The position numbers and the translations under genes were made by a program. This document shows, one piece after another, positions 55,815-63,879 of a stretch of 64,000 nt of DNA. Numbering within the stretch: position 1 is the first letter of the stretch; each line of letters begins with the position of its first letter. The stretch comes from Alphaproteobacteria bacterium (GTDB lineage: Bacteria; Pseudomonadota; Alphaproteobacteria; Caulobacterales; Caulobacteraceae): positions 292,809 to 356,808 of the forward strand of contig JAHJME010000009.1 in assembly GCA_018821435.1 (NCBI GenBank), written 5' to 3'. Below the pieces are notes generated by a model. It worked only from the letters and a program-made list of their open reading frames with translations. It had not been told where the DNA came from and searched no databases.

Positions 55815-57308
55815 CTACGACGTGTGCGTGGAGGACGTCGACGCCTGAGGCGCGCACAAGGTTCCGACCAGCTCGACCATCGCCAAGGTGTCGAGCCGAC
55901 AGTAGGCGGTGAGCCTCTCGTGCAGGGTGCGGCGGCGATCCTCCGTGACACCCGGATCGATCGCCTCCAGGTAGGCGCGCTGGGCCGCGAGCCCGTCGTT
56001 CACCTCGTCGAGGTCGCCATAGGAGAGCGTCGGGACGACCGCCGGCAGCACCGCCTTGATCGAATAAGAGCCCATCATCTGCGGGTGGTAGTAGTGCGCC
56101 CGCACCAGCGGCAGGGCATCCACCAGCCGCTCGGCACAGGCCAGCAAGCCTGCGCGCAGGTCGGCGAACTGCTCGGCGAGCGCTATGATCACGCCACGTT
56201 CGGTGGGCAGGTTGTAGGTGACGATGGCGCCGCGGTCGCCCAGCACCGCCAGCAAAGCCTCGGCGCAGCCTCGCCTGGGATCCACACCACTGAGGTCGAG
56301 GAAACAATGGTGCGCAAGGGCGCCGTCCGCCCCCTGCACGTGGCAGGAGAACTGGAACGGGATCGCCTGGAACGGACGCGTCCCGGCCCACCGTGGAATG
56401 GCCGGCCCGACGGTCTCGAAATCCAGGAAGGAACGCGGATAGGCCCAGGCCGCAGTCGCCGCCGCCATGGCCTCGCGGTCATGGAAGGCCTCGCCTGACT
56501 TGCATGCGTCGTAGATCCGCAGCTCGTTGGCGGCGACGAGACTCTCGCGCGGCGCGTGGCGCAGGTCGGTGATGCCCTGGGCCATGAGTTCGGCGGCCTT
56601 GGCTTTTCCGGCCCTGCCCGGCAGCAGCGTCACCGGGAAGTCGGGGCCGGGAGGAAGGCCCGCGCGGCAATGACCGGTGAACGGGCAGGCGAAGGGATCG
56701 GCGCAGTGGTCGCCGACGGCCTTTGCCGGTTCCTCGCCCGCGGCGGTGACACCTGCGGCCCGTGCGACGCTCTCGCGATCCGTCAGGAGCGTGGTGAGCT
56801 TGTCGTCGACCACGACATCCTTGAGCAGGCCGCGGTAGTCGCCGGCGCCCGCGTAGACGAAGCTATTGTCGACAAGCCGCACCACCGCTTCGGTCAGCGG
56901 CAGGCCCGCACCCCGGGCCGTCCAGACCTGGGTCGCCACATCCGCGACCTGGTAGTGTTTCACGGAGCTGCTGCTCTTCACCTCGGCCAGCCGCCAGCCG
57001 TCCGCGGTTGGCTCGAGGATGTCCGTGCGAACGTAGACGCCCGCGTGGAGAAAGGCGGCTTCGAAGATCGGAGCACGATCGGGCGCCGCCAGGGCTTCTG
57101 ACGTTGCCGCGATCGCGGCTTGCGGATCGCGCTCTTCGATCAAGCGGCCGGTCGGCAGGTTTGATCGCGCCACAGCGCCCACGGCGTGGCCGGCCGCAAA
57201 GACGGTGGGGTCTTCGACGGTCGCTAACTCTGGCCTGTGGCGGGCCAGCCAGAAGCGCTTTTCGCACTGCTCGAACTCGGCCAGTTGCGACTTGCTGAGG
57301 TAGGTCAT
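55815..57308 (-). CDS. DUF2779 protein: Cas4-like Fe-S nuclease module fused to DnaQ-like exonuclease
   Basis: A 497-residue protein. The N-terminal half has the Cas4/AddB-type layout. An early cysteine (C15 in SQLAEFEQCEKRFWL), PD-(D/E)xK residues D96 and E109-x-K111, and a cluster C202, C208, C214 could bind a 4Fe-4S cluster. The C-terminal half starts with a DEDD exonuclease motif, D296-x-E298 in SFLDFETVG, and ends with a likely YxxxD motif in YCRLDTLAMV. DUF2779 has no settled biochemical role. The residues support a two-nuclease protein; which DNA or RNA it acts on is unknown. Confidence 0.8.
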   Translation of the reverse strand: MTYLSKSQLAEFEQCEKRFWLARHRPELATVEDPTVFAAGHAVGAVARSNLPTGRLIEERDPQAAIAATSEALAAPDRAPIFEAAFLHAGVYVRTDILEPTADGWRLAEVKSSSSVKHYQVADVATQVWTARGAGLPLTEAVVRLVDNSFVYAGAGDYRGLLKDVVVDDKLTTLLTDRESVARAAGVTAAGEEPAKAVGDHCADPFACPFTGHCRAGLPPGPDFPVTLLPGRAGKAKAAELMAQGITDLRHAPRESLVAANELRIYDACKSGEAFHDREAMAAATAAWAYPRSFLDFETVGPAIPRWAGTRPFQAIPFQFSCHVQGADGALAHHCFLDLSGVDPRRGCAEALLAVLGDRGAIVTYNLPTERGVIIALAEQFADLRAGLLACAERLVDALPLVRAHYYHPQMMGSYSIKAVLPAVVPTLSYGDLDEVNDGLAAQRAYLEAIDPGVTEDRRRTLHERLTAYCRLDTLAMVELVGTLCAPQASTSSTHTS

Positions 57309-57433
57309 GCTGCTCTCAGCGTCCGCTGGCGTCGCCTTAGGGTCAAGCTGGAGGTGTGCCCCAACGGCCTCTCATCCTGACGGGTGCAGCGAGGCGCCGG
57401 CTCACACCCGGTCTCCTCACCTGGAAATTATCC

Positions 57434-57464
57434 TGTTGCACAACCCGTGATTATAAGAAATTTG
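57434..57464. promoter_or_regulatory. AT-rich stretch before the Mu-type transposase: possible promoter or element end
   Basis: TGTTGCACAACCCGTGATTA and the following TAAGAAATTTG are notably AT-rich and include the palindrome GTTGCACAAC. Mu-like ends begin with TG, so this could be the left transposon end, or just the promoter of the transposase gene. I could not find a matching inverted copy on the right side of the cluster. Confidence 0.3.
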
Positions 57465-57516
57465 GTCGGCTGCCCGAGCGCGGGGACAGCCGCGCGTTTT
57501 GCGAACCACCCCGCGC

Positions 57517-59490
57517 ATGCCCGAGACGTCCAAGTGGCTCTCCACAGCGCAATTCGCTGAAGCCGCCGGCATCAGTCCGCAGGCGGCCAGGAAGGCGCTT
57601 CGGGATGGCCTCAAGGGACAGGCCTGGCGTGGCCGTCGCCTGAAGGTGCGCCACGCCCTGGTCTCCGGTGGCCGCGGCGGCCTGGGTTACGAGGTCGAGT
57701 GCGCGAGCCTGCCCCGCGAACTCACAGCGCAAATCCCCTCGGAGACCATTTCTCCTAGCCTCCCGCAGGCTGACCGGGCGATGGCGCGCGGTCAGGACGC
57801 CCGGGTGTTGGCGCGGCTGGCCATCATCACCCCGGCCCTGCAGCATCCTGCGCAATCCCCCGCACGATCTGACGCGGTGATGCGCGCCAGCTTCGACGGC
57901 CTGAAAAGCCCTCGCACGCTCTACCGGTGGATCAGCAACTACGAGGACAACGGGATCCGGGGCCTGGCGCGCGCCGCCGCGGCCAACGCGAACCGGCGAC
58001 GAGTGAGGATCTCCCGGGTGTTCGACCGGGCTTTCGACGCGGCCGGCTACGCCGACGCGCTCCTGGCCAAGCTCACCGCAGACTTCGAGCGCGCCCTGAA
58101 AGGCTTGTGGATGTCGCGCGCCGAACAGGCCGGCAGCACGGAGCTACGGCGCCTCGCAGAGTTCCTGCTGCTGGAGCTCTGCGAGGCCCAGCAGGTGGAC
58201 TTGCCGCGCGAGGCCTTCCGGCTCTCGCGCCGCGGTGTCGAGCGCTTCGCCCACTACCGAGTGGTCAACCAGCGTCGCAATGACCGCAAGGCCTTCGATG
58301 ACGCCAAGCCGCGCATCCGCCGGGACTGGACCGGGCTTGCGCCCATGGAGCGGGTGGTCGCCGATGTGAAGCACCTCGACGTGATCGTGACGCGCGAGGA
58401 TGGCTCACCGGCCTGGCCGAAGATCGTCGCCTTCATGGACGCCGGCACCGGCCGCGTGTTCGCCCACCCGGTGCTGCTGGAGCGCGGCGAAGGGGTGCGC
58501 CAGGAGCATGTGATCGAAGCCTTCCTGGCCATGGTCGCGCAGCCGACCTGGGGGTTCCCGCAGGGCCTCTACCTGGACAACGGCTCAGAGTTTGGCGCGC
58601 TGGTGAAGATCGATGGCGCCCTGCAGCTGCTGAACCACCCGGGCGCGCGGACCATCATCTTCGCCCGGCCCTACAATGCCTCCGCCAAGCCGATCGAGAG
58701 CCTGTTCGCCCGGCTGGACCGCTACGTGTTCGCCCTGCTGCCGGGCTACGCCGGGCCCAACCGCATGGCCAAAAAGACCCAGACCGTGGGCAAGCCGCCG
58801 AAACCGTATCCCGGCGCCTGGGACGACTTCTGCGCCACGCTGCGCGACCTGATCGGGGCTCACAACCTGCGGCCCGTGGGCGGGGCGTGGGCCGGCGCGT
58901 CGCCGCAAGACTGGCTGCAGCAGAAGATCGCGGCGGGCTGGCAGCCGGCGACGGTCGAGGCTTCCGCACTGGACGCTGCCTTCGCCGATCCGGACAGCCG
59001 GCGTGTGGACCGCGGCATCGTCAAGGTTAGCGGCCAGCGCTACAGCCACCCCGGGCTGGCGGCGCTGCCGTCGCGCACCGTCGTCGACCTGGCGCTACCC
59101 TGGCGCCGCGGCGCACCTCCCCTCGCTCGCATTGCCGGAAGCTGGGTCTATCTGGAACGCGAGGTCCTCTATCCGGCCCGCTGGGTGGAAGGCGCTCGCG
59201 AATCCAGTCGCCGGCAGGCATCGCAGAGTCAGCACGTCACCCGCCTGGCGCGCGAGGCGCCGGAGGTCGACCCGGTGGCGACAAAGATCCGCTGGGCGAA
59301 ACGCATGGGACAGGCGCCGGACGTGCCGCCCGGAGCCCAAGTCGACCTCGGCGACGAGATCGAAGCGCGCGTCAAGGCAGAGCGCAGCGCCCGGGAAGCC
59401 CCGGCCGGACCCTCCAAGGCTGAGCTTCACCGCGCCCGGGAAATGGCGCGGACCCAGCGACTTGAAGCGGCGCAAGCCCGCCATGACTGA
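57517..59490 (+). CDS. Mu-type DDE transposase
   Basis: A 657-residue transposase of the MuA family. An N-terminal winged helix (WLSTAQFAEAAGISPQAARK) is followed by an HTH region and an RNase H-like core. The catalytic triad fits D283 (VVADVKHLD), D354 (YLDNGSEFG) and E394 (KPIESLFARL). A basic C-terminal tail may contact MuB. It cuts and joins transposon ends. The ATG at 57517 is used because the MuA-type N-terminus begins there. It overlaps the ATPase gene by 8 bases. No other phage Mu gene is present, so this is a small Mu-like transposon or a remnant. Confidence 0.88.
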   Translation: MPETSKWLSTAQFAEAAGISPQAARKALRDGLKGQAWRGRRLKVRHALVSGGRGGLGYEVECASLPRELTAQIPSETISPSLPQADRAMARGQDARVLARLAIITPALQHPAQSPARSDAVMRASFDGLKSPRTLYRWISNYEDNGIRGLARAAAANANRRRVRISRVFDRAFDAAGYADALLAKLTADFERALKGLWMSRAEQAGSTELRRLAEFLLLELCEAQQVDLPREAFRLSRRGVERFAHYRVVNQRRNDRKAFDDAKPRIRRDWTGLAPMERVVADVKHLDVIVTREDGSPAWPKIVAFMDAGTGRVFAHPVLLERGEGVRQEHVIEAFLAMVAQPTWGFPQGLYLDNGSEFGALVKIDGALQLLNHPGARTIIFARPYNASAKPIESLFARLDRYVFALLPGYAGPNRMAKKTQTVGKPPKPYPGAWDDFCATLRDLIGAHNLRPVGGAWAGASPQDWLQQKIAAGWQPATVEASALDAAFADPDSRRVDRGIVKVSGQRYSHPGLAALPSRTVVDLALPWRRGAPPLARIAGSWVYLEREVLYPARWVEGARESSRRQASQSQHVTRLAREAPEVDPVATKIRWAKRMGQAPDVPPGAQVDLGDEIEARVKAERSAREAPAGPSKAELHRAREMARTQRLEAAQARHD

Positions 59491-60286
59491 GGCCTTTGTC
59501 GCCACCTCGATTGCCCGGCGGCTGATCAGCCGACTGCAGGCCACCCATGAGCGGCGGCGGATCTCGGTCTTCTCCGGGCCGCCCGGCATCGGCAAGACGA
59601 CGGCCATCGATGAGTTCGTCCGCCGGCGACCCGGGGAAGTCGCGGTGGTCAAGGTTGCGAGGCGGAACGCCAAGGAGGTCCTGGTCCTGCAGCACACGCT
59701 GGAAGCTCTGCGGCGCCTGGCCGGATCGGCTCTGGAGCATGCGCCGAGTTCCCTATGGGACCTGCGCAATGATCTCTTCGGCGCGATCTGCCATTGGGCG
59801 GGGGCTGAGCCGACGCCCGCCCGACGCGGCGAATACGACGCGGCAGGCTTCCCTCGCCTGACCATCGTCTTCGATGAAGCCCAGAACCTCAGCCGCGAGG
59901 CAATCGACGGGCTGCGGTATTGGAACGACGGCGATCGCTGCTATGCGCCGTTCCCGGTGGCGTTGGCGTTCGTCGGCAACAACGAGTTTTCGCTCAGCGG
60001 ATCGACGGCCGCTGAAAGCGTCATCTCCGCCGCGGTCGCCGATCGCGCGCTGTACGTCCAGACCTTGGCGTACGACGACGTCACCGACGATGACCTCACC
60101 CTGTTCATCGAGGCGCGCGCCGCACTGGACGCCAGCGCGGTGGCGGCGGTGTTGCGGTCGTTTCGCACGCCACGCGCGCTGCGCAGTCTGCGTCGCGTCG
60201 GCGATCTCCTCACCGAACTGAATGACCTGGCGGACGGTGCCGCCGTCACCTCCGAAACCGTTCGCGAGGCCCTGCAACTTGCTTGA
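59483..60286 (+). CDS. MuB/TniB-like AAA ATPase, transposition target-site protein
   Basis: A 267-residue AAA ATPase with Walker A GPPGIGKTT at about 32-40 and Walker B LTIVFDEAQN near 140, and a sensor-type GNNEFSLSG segment. MuB-like and TniB/IstB-like proteins pick the target DNA and activate the transposase. The start overlaps the transposase gene by 8 bases. Length is slightly less than MuB; the C-terminal helical domain is recognisable as compact. The cluster is probably a two-gene Mu-like transposition module. Confidence 0.82.
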   Translation: MTEAFVATSIARRLISRLQATHERRRISVFSGPPGIGKTTAIDEFVRRRPGEVAVVKVARRNAKEVLVLQHTLEALRRLAGSALEHAPSSLWDLRNDLFGAICHWAGAEPTPARRGEYDAAGFPRLTIVFDEAQNLSREAIDGLRYWNDGDRCYAPFPVALAFVGNNEFSLSGSTAAESVISAAVADRALYVQTLAYDDVTDDDLTLFIEARAALDASAVAAVLRSFRTPRALRSLRRVGDLLTELNDLADGAAVTSETVREALQLA

Positions 60287-60315
60287 GCCCACTTGGCCCT
60301 CACAGAAGGATACGA

Positions 60316-60882
60316 ATGCAACGCTTCCCCAACCTGCCCGCCGCCCTCGACTATGCCGCGGACGCCCACCAGCACCAGTCGCGCAAGGGCACGACCATCC
60401 CCTACCTGAGCCATCTCATGGGCGTCGCCAGCCTGGTCATAGAACACGGTGGCGACGAGGATCAGGCGATCGCCGGATTGCTCCACGACGTGCTCGAAGA
60501 CTGCGGCCCGCATCACCAACAGCCCATCCGGGATCGCTTTGGTGAGCGGGTATCGAACATCGTCCTCGCCTGCACCGACGGCGTTCCCGACGCGCGCGGC
60601 GAGAAGCCGCCCTGGCGCACGCGAAAGGAGACCTACCTCGACCATCTCCGCCACGCGCCGGAGGAGGTCTTGCTGGTGTCGGCTTGCGACAAGCTGCACA
60701 ACGCCAGGGCCATCGCCACGGATCTGTCGAGTGGCGAGGACGTATTCGCCCGCTTCACGGGGGGCCGGAACGGGACGCTCTGGTATTACCGGGGCCTGGC
60801 CGAAATCTTCGCAGAGCGGCTGGGCCGCCAGCGCGCCTTAGTGACCGAGATCATCAGTACAGTTGACCGGGTTAGCGCCTAG
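60316..60882 (+). CDS. HD-domain phosphohydrolase, SpoT-like small type
   Basis: A 188-residue HD-domain protein. H of YLSHLMGVA, H-D of LLHDVLEDC and the late D in SACDKLHNARAIA are the metal ligands of the RelA/SpoT-type hydrolase (HD_4) family, in which related small proteins hydrolyse alarmone or nucleoside phosphates. It lacks synthetase and regulatory domains. AGAAGGA precedes the ATG at 60316, which is 29 bases after the ATPase gene, so it may be cotranscribed and travel with the transposition genes. Confidence 0.82.
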   Translation: MQRFPNLPAALDYAADAHQHQSRKGTTIPYLSHLMGVASLVIEHGGDEDQAIAGLLHDVLEDCGPHHQQPIRDRFGERVSNIVLACTDGVPDARGEKPPWRTRKETYLDHLRHAPEEVLLVSACDKLHNARAIATDLSSGEDVFARFTGGRNGTLWYYRGLAEIFAERLGRQRALVTEIISTVDRVSA

Positions 60883-61186
60883 TTCGCATGTCGGGGATGC
60901 GCCAGGAGGAAACATTGGGATCCGGCCGGACAGCGGACATGTAGCGCAGGTTCACGCGCGGTGATTCTCCATCAACTACGCGACGGCAATTCCAATAGGC
61001 CAGACGCCCTCGTATTCGTCGCGGCCCGAACATGCCTCCGTAACGAGACGCCCAGTAGAGCTTCGTCGCCCCTGGTATAGCGCCGGACGCAACCTCACTG
61101 CACCTACGTTCTCGCAAAGGATGCGGTCGATTGACATGCACACCCAAGCGGGTAGGTGTGATTCATTAATTGTCTGGGGCAGCCTC
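60883..61186. other. Intergenic stretch of about 300 bases without a convincing gene
   Basis: Two minus-strand frames cross this region, but neither shows a recognisable domain or a good start. This is where the right end of the Mu-type module might lie, yet I see no sequence that mirrors the TG-starting stretch at 57434. The promoter of the PEP-CTERM gene presumably lies near 61160 (AT-rich ATTCATTAATTGTC). Confidence 0.4.
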
Positions 61187-61738
61187 ATGTTTCGTAGCAT
61201 CATTTCCACCGCTCTCATCGCGGCCGCAACCGCAATGGTCTCTGCCTCACCCGCCGCTGCCTCCACCACCATGCTGGGCGCTCCGGGGTACAGCGAGGCG
61301 GTCTACGGCACGCCGGAAGCGCCCCTCGTGTGGGAAGGACCGTCCGTCGAGGGTACGACGCTGATCATTTTCCGGTTCGGCCAGCTTCTGAACCCTGAGT
61401 TCAATTTCAAGATCAGGAACGCGACTCCGGGCGGTGGTGTCTCGCTCAGTCCGTACGGGGCGAACATCATCGGATTCGTCGATGACGACGGCAACTTCAG
61501 CTCGGGGTGGGTGCCTGCGTTCGCGACTGGACTGGGGCTGGGTTACGACATTCTGGCGGTCGGGGAACTTTGGGCCGGCGGTGCCCCGAAGACGCAGTCA
61601 TTCGACTTCTACGATTGGCAGGTTCGAGGAACCCAGGCCCCTGCAATTCCCGAGCCTTCGACCTGGGCGCTGATGATCCTTGGGTTGGGCGGCGCGGGCA
61701 CGATGCTTCGCCGTACTCGCGTTCTCGCAACCTCGTAG
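61187..61738 (+). CDS. PEP-CTERM (PEPxxWA) sorting-domain protein, secreted
   Basis: A 183-residue secreted protein with a signal peptide (ISTALIAAATAMVSASPAAA) and a C-terminal PEP-CTERM signal: IPEPSTWALM, a hydrophobic helix (ILGLGGAGTML) and a basic RRTR tail. The body (about 100 residues) is rich in Gly, Phe and Asp and is not recognisable. It is the second exosortase target in this window. An imperfect hairpin follows 34 bases after the stop. Confidence 0.88.
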   Translation: MFRSIISTALIAAATAMVSASPAAASTTMLGAPGYSEAVYGTPEAPLVWEGPSVEGTTLIIFRFGQLLNPEFNFKIRNATPGGGVSLSPYGANIIGFVDDDGNFSSGWVPAFATGLGLGYDILAVGELWAGGAPKTQSFDFYDWQVRGTQAPAIPEPSTWALMILGLGGAGTMLRRTRVLATS

Positions 61739-61771
61739 ACGGCTGCTGAAGCGGGCCGCAATGCATTTTCC

Positions 61772-61800
61772 TGTCCGGACCATCTGCAACGGTTCGGACA
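61772..61800 (+). terminator. Hairpin after the PEP-CTERM gene
   Basis: TGTCCGGACC (61772-61781) pairs with GGTTCGGACA (61791-61800) with one G-T pair and a 9-base loop. There is no T-run on the plus strand, so it is a weak terminator candidate or an RNA structure. Confidence 0.4.
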
Positions 61801-61951
61801 AGGAAGTGGCCCGCGATCACGACTGCGGTCATCCAGCAGACGGCCGATGAGGGGGTTCAGGAACCAGAGCTAGCAGCTAAGAGCTTCTGCAGCCGCTAGG
61901 ACATCGCAGCGCCACAAGCAGCCCGTCCCTATTCGAAGGGCAGCTGGAGAA

Positions 61952-62188
61952 TCAGCGGTTGGCGAAACCTTGCCAAAATTCCGCCGGCGAAATCGAGAGT
62001 GTCTCAGCAAGCGCGATTAGGGTCTTAGCGCTAGCGTTTCGCTCGCCCCGCTCAACCAATCCAACGTAGTTGCGATGAAGGCCAGCGCGTGCGGCGAGCT
62101 CCTCCTGACTGAGACCAGCCGCCTCCCGGCAACGGCGGACGCCACGTCCCAGCACAAGCAAGTTTGAGTCGGCGGCAGCCACACCCAA
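61952..62188 (-). CDS. Small XRE-family DNA-binding regulator
   Basis: A 78-residue protein consisting of a single Cro/C1-type helix-turn-helix: VRRCREAAGLSQEELAARAG, then LHRNYVGLVERGERNASAKT. It is a compact transcriptional regulator like those of plasmid, phage and toxin-antitoxin systems. It is divergent from the YbjQ-like gene 112 bases away, and may regulate that gene or itself. No toxin partner is evident next to it. Confidence 0.85.
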   Translation of the reverse strand: MGVAAADSNLLVLGRGVRRCREAAGLSQEELAARAGLHRNYVGLVERGERNASAKTLIALAETLSISPAEFWQGFANR

Positions 62189-62300
62189 TCGTTGCGGCGA
62201 AGCTCAATCCGCTCTACACACTGACAGTGTGTGGTTCGCAGGCTTTTTGGCCGCCCACATTTCCATCCAATCGCGCGGGAGCCTGGGTTTGGGACTTCAG

Positions 62301-62813
62301 ATGAGCGACTTCGTTCAGCTCGAGATCCCGGACGCCCAAGCTTGGCTTCAAAAAGTGCCTCAAGCCGATGCGGAAACGTGGCGAACGGCCTATTTCGACA
62401 AAAACCAAATCGACCTCGCTAGTCCGCAGCCTCACCATGCGGTGGTCCCTCAAAGCGACCTGCGCCGTCCTCGCAACTTCCACAATCTCGTGGTCACCAC
62501 GTCTGAAGTGCCTGGGCGCGTAACGACCGAGGCGATCTCGATCGTGACGGCATCGGTTGTTCTGGGCGCGCACCTAGGTAAAGACCTGGAAGCCGGCGTC
62601 GCCAACCTGCTGGGTGGCCGGGTCGATGGGTACGAACGAACTGCAGATCAGGCCGGCGAAGAGGCAATCCGTCGGATCGGCTCCTACTCCGTCGAGCTTG
62701 GCGCTGATGCAGTGGTCGGCGTTCGGCTCGACTACCAAGCGCTCGGCGTGAAGAACGGCATGTTGATGGCTACGGCCACCGGCACCGCGGTGCGGCTTGC
62801 GCCGCTCGCGTAG
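62301..62813 (+). CDS. YbjQ/UPF0145-like domain protein with N-terminal extension
   Basis: A 170-residue protein whose C-terminal 105 residues match the YbjQ (DUF74) fold: LVVTTSEVPG, the V/I-rich strand, and GADAVVGVRLDYQALG followed by NGMLMATATGTAV. YbjQ proteins form small pentameric rings of unknown function. The first 65 residues (QAWLQKVPQADAETWRTAYF and onward) are extra and not recognised. The start ATG is at 62301; no clear ribosome site is visible. Confidence 0.7.
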   Translation: MSDFVQLEIPDAQAWLQKVPQADAETWRTAYFDKNQIDLASPQPHHAVVPQSDLRRPRNFHNLVVTTSEVPGRVTTEAISIVTASVVLGAHLGKDLEAGVANLLGGRVDGYERTADQAGEEAIRRIGSYSVELGADAVVGVRLDYQALGVKNGMLMATATGTAVRLAPLA

Positions 62814-62860
62814 CGTCGACGTAGAGAGTTGGACGCATTCGATAGCGACGACGCCCACGA

Positions 62861-63226
62861 TTGGCGCCCTTCGTGTCTCACGAGGTGAACTTGCTTACAG
62901 AACCTAATCGCGACGCCAGCCATCCACCTGCACGCAACAAGTTGGCTGCGAAGGTAGGCTCCCACAGCGCCTATGCGCGCGGTCCAGACCTCATCGTCGA
63001 ATGGTACGACTTCGGAGACGACACACACTACGAGTCGGCCAACTTCCTGGTCTTTAAGTCACCGGCTCAGCAAATGTTGGCCCAGGCAATCGGAGGGGCC
63101 GCTGGCTTTGAAGTGGCCCTCTTAGCGGCGAAGGTTGCGGCTCATTTCGACTCCTACTTCGAGGTGAAAGCGTTCGCGGCGGAACACTCCATCCCATTCG
63201 CAACGGATGTCGAATTCCAGCCCTAG
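62861..63226 (+). CDS. Hypothetical small protein
   Basis: A 121-residue protein (start uncertain: TTG at 62861, or GTG at 62873 or 62885). It begins about 48 bases after the YbjQ-like gene in the same orientation. ARGPDLIVEWYDFGDDTHYE looks like a genuine beta-strand/turn segment. A hydrophobic helix (QQMLAQAIGGAAGFEVALLA) sits in the C-terminal half. I do not recognise the family. Confidence 0.45.
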   Translation: MAPFVSHEVNLLTEPNRDASHPPARNKLAAKVGSHSAYARGPDLIVEWYDFGDDTHYESANFLVFKSPAQQMLAQAIGGAAGFEVALLAAKVAAHFDSYFEVKAFAAEHSIPFATDVEFQP

Positions 63227-63343
63227 CCTGTCTCTCTGCGGGTTGGCCGAAAGCGCTTCGGAGCCCAGCGCAGCTTGCGATTTCCCATAACACTGCATCT
63301 GCGCGGCGGCGCCTAGGACCTGATCCGGTCCCTCCCCGCGCTG

Positions 63344-63502
63344 TCAGAACAGCAGGGCCTTGGCTAGGGTCAGCCCCGCGACGACCAGCACCACCAGGGG
63401 GACGGCGGCCACGCCCCACCCCGTGGCCTGGGCCTCGAAACGGTCGCCAAACTTGACTTTCAGGGCGTCCCGGGGCGGACGCTGCGGTGCGGACTGGGTC
63501 AT
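63344..63502 (-). CDS. Small single-span membrane protein
   Basis: A 52-residue frame from ATG (complement of 63500-63502) to TGA (complement of 63344-63346). It reads MTQSAPQRPPRDALKVKFGD, then RFEAQATGWG and a single hydrophobic span (VAAVPLVVLVVAGLTLAKAL). The charged cytoplasmic head and clear span make it a plausible small membrane protein. Gene prediction at this size is uncertain. The 63227-63343 and 63503-63615 stretches around it show nothing else. Confidence 0.5.
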   Translation of the reverse strand: MTQSAPQRPPRDALKVKFGDRFEAQATGWGVAAVPLVVLVVAGLTLAKALLF

Positions 63503-63615
63503 GAACTGTACATAACCTACTGACGCGACGACCGCGACGTTGTCTTGGCGGACCTACGTCCGCAACTGTCGCAGCCGGGCTTGGAGCCGCGGCCGCCTTC
63601 AGGCACTAACGCTCC

Positions 63616-63813
63616 ATGCCCGAAGATCGCAAAACCGACCGCTTCGCGCTCCGCCGCGACCGCACCGGCTGGACCGTCTACGAAGTCTGGACCGGCGAGC
63701 CGGTGGTGATCGCCATGGTCACGCAGACCGGCCTCTCCGAAGCCGACGCCCAGCACACCGCCGACCTGATGAACCGTCGGGCCCGCGGCGGGGATCGTTC
63801 GCTGCGCCAGTAG
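63616..63813 (+). CDS. Conserved small hypothetical protein
   Basis: A 65-residue charged protein starting at ATG after a weak ribosome site. The compact segment GWTVYEVWTGEPVVIAMVTQ followed by LSEADAQHTADLMNRR has the look of a small, structured family seen in Caulobacterales. There is no domain name I can give. It stands alone. Confidence 0.6.
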   Translation: MPEDRKTDRFALRRDRTGWTVYEVWTGEPVVIAMVTQTGLSEADAQHTADLMNRRARGGDRSLRQ

Positions 63814-63879
63814 CCGCGCTGCGCGACCTGGCCACCTCGCCCGCGCGACCCACCCGCGGCCGGGTCCCCCACGTGTCCG

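Noticed and set aside
60872..61272. Two minus-strand frames between the HD gene and the PEP-CTERM gene
   Set aside because: No recognisable domain, no good start; one overlaps the PEP-CTERM coding sequence.
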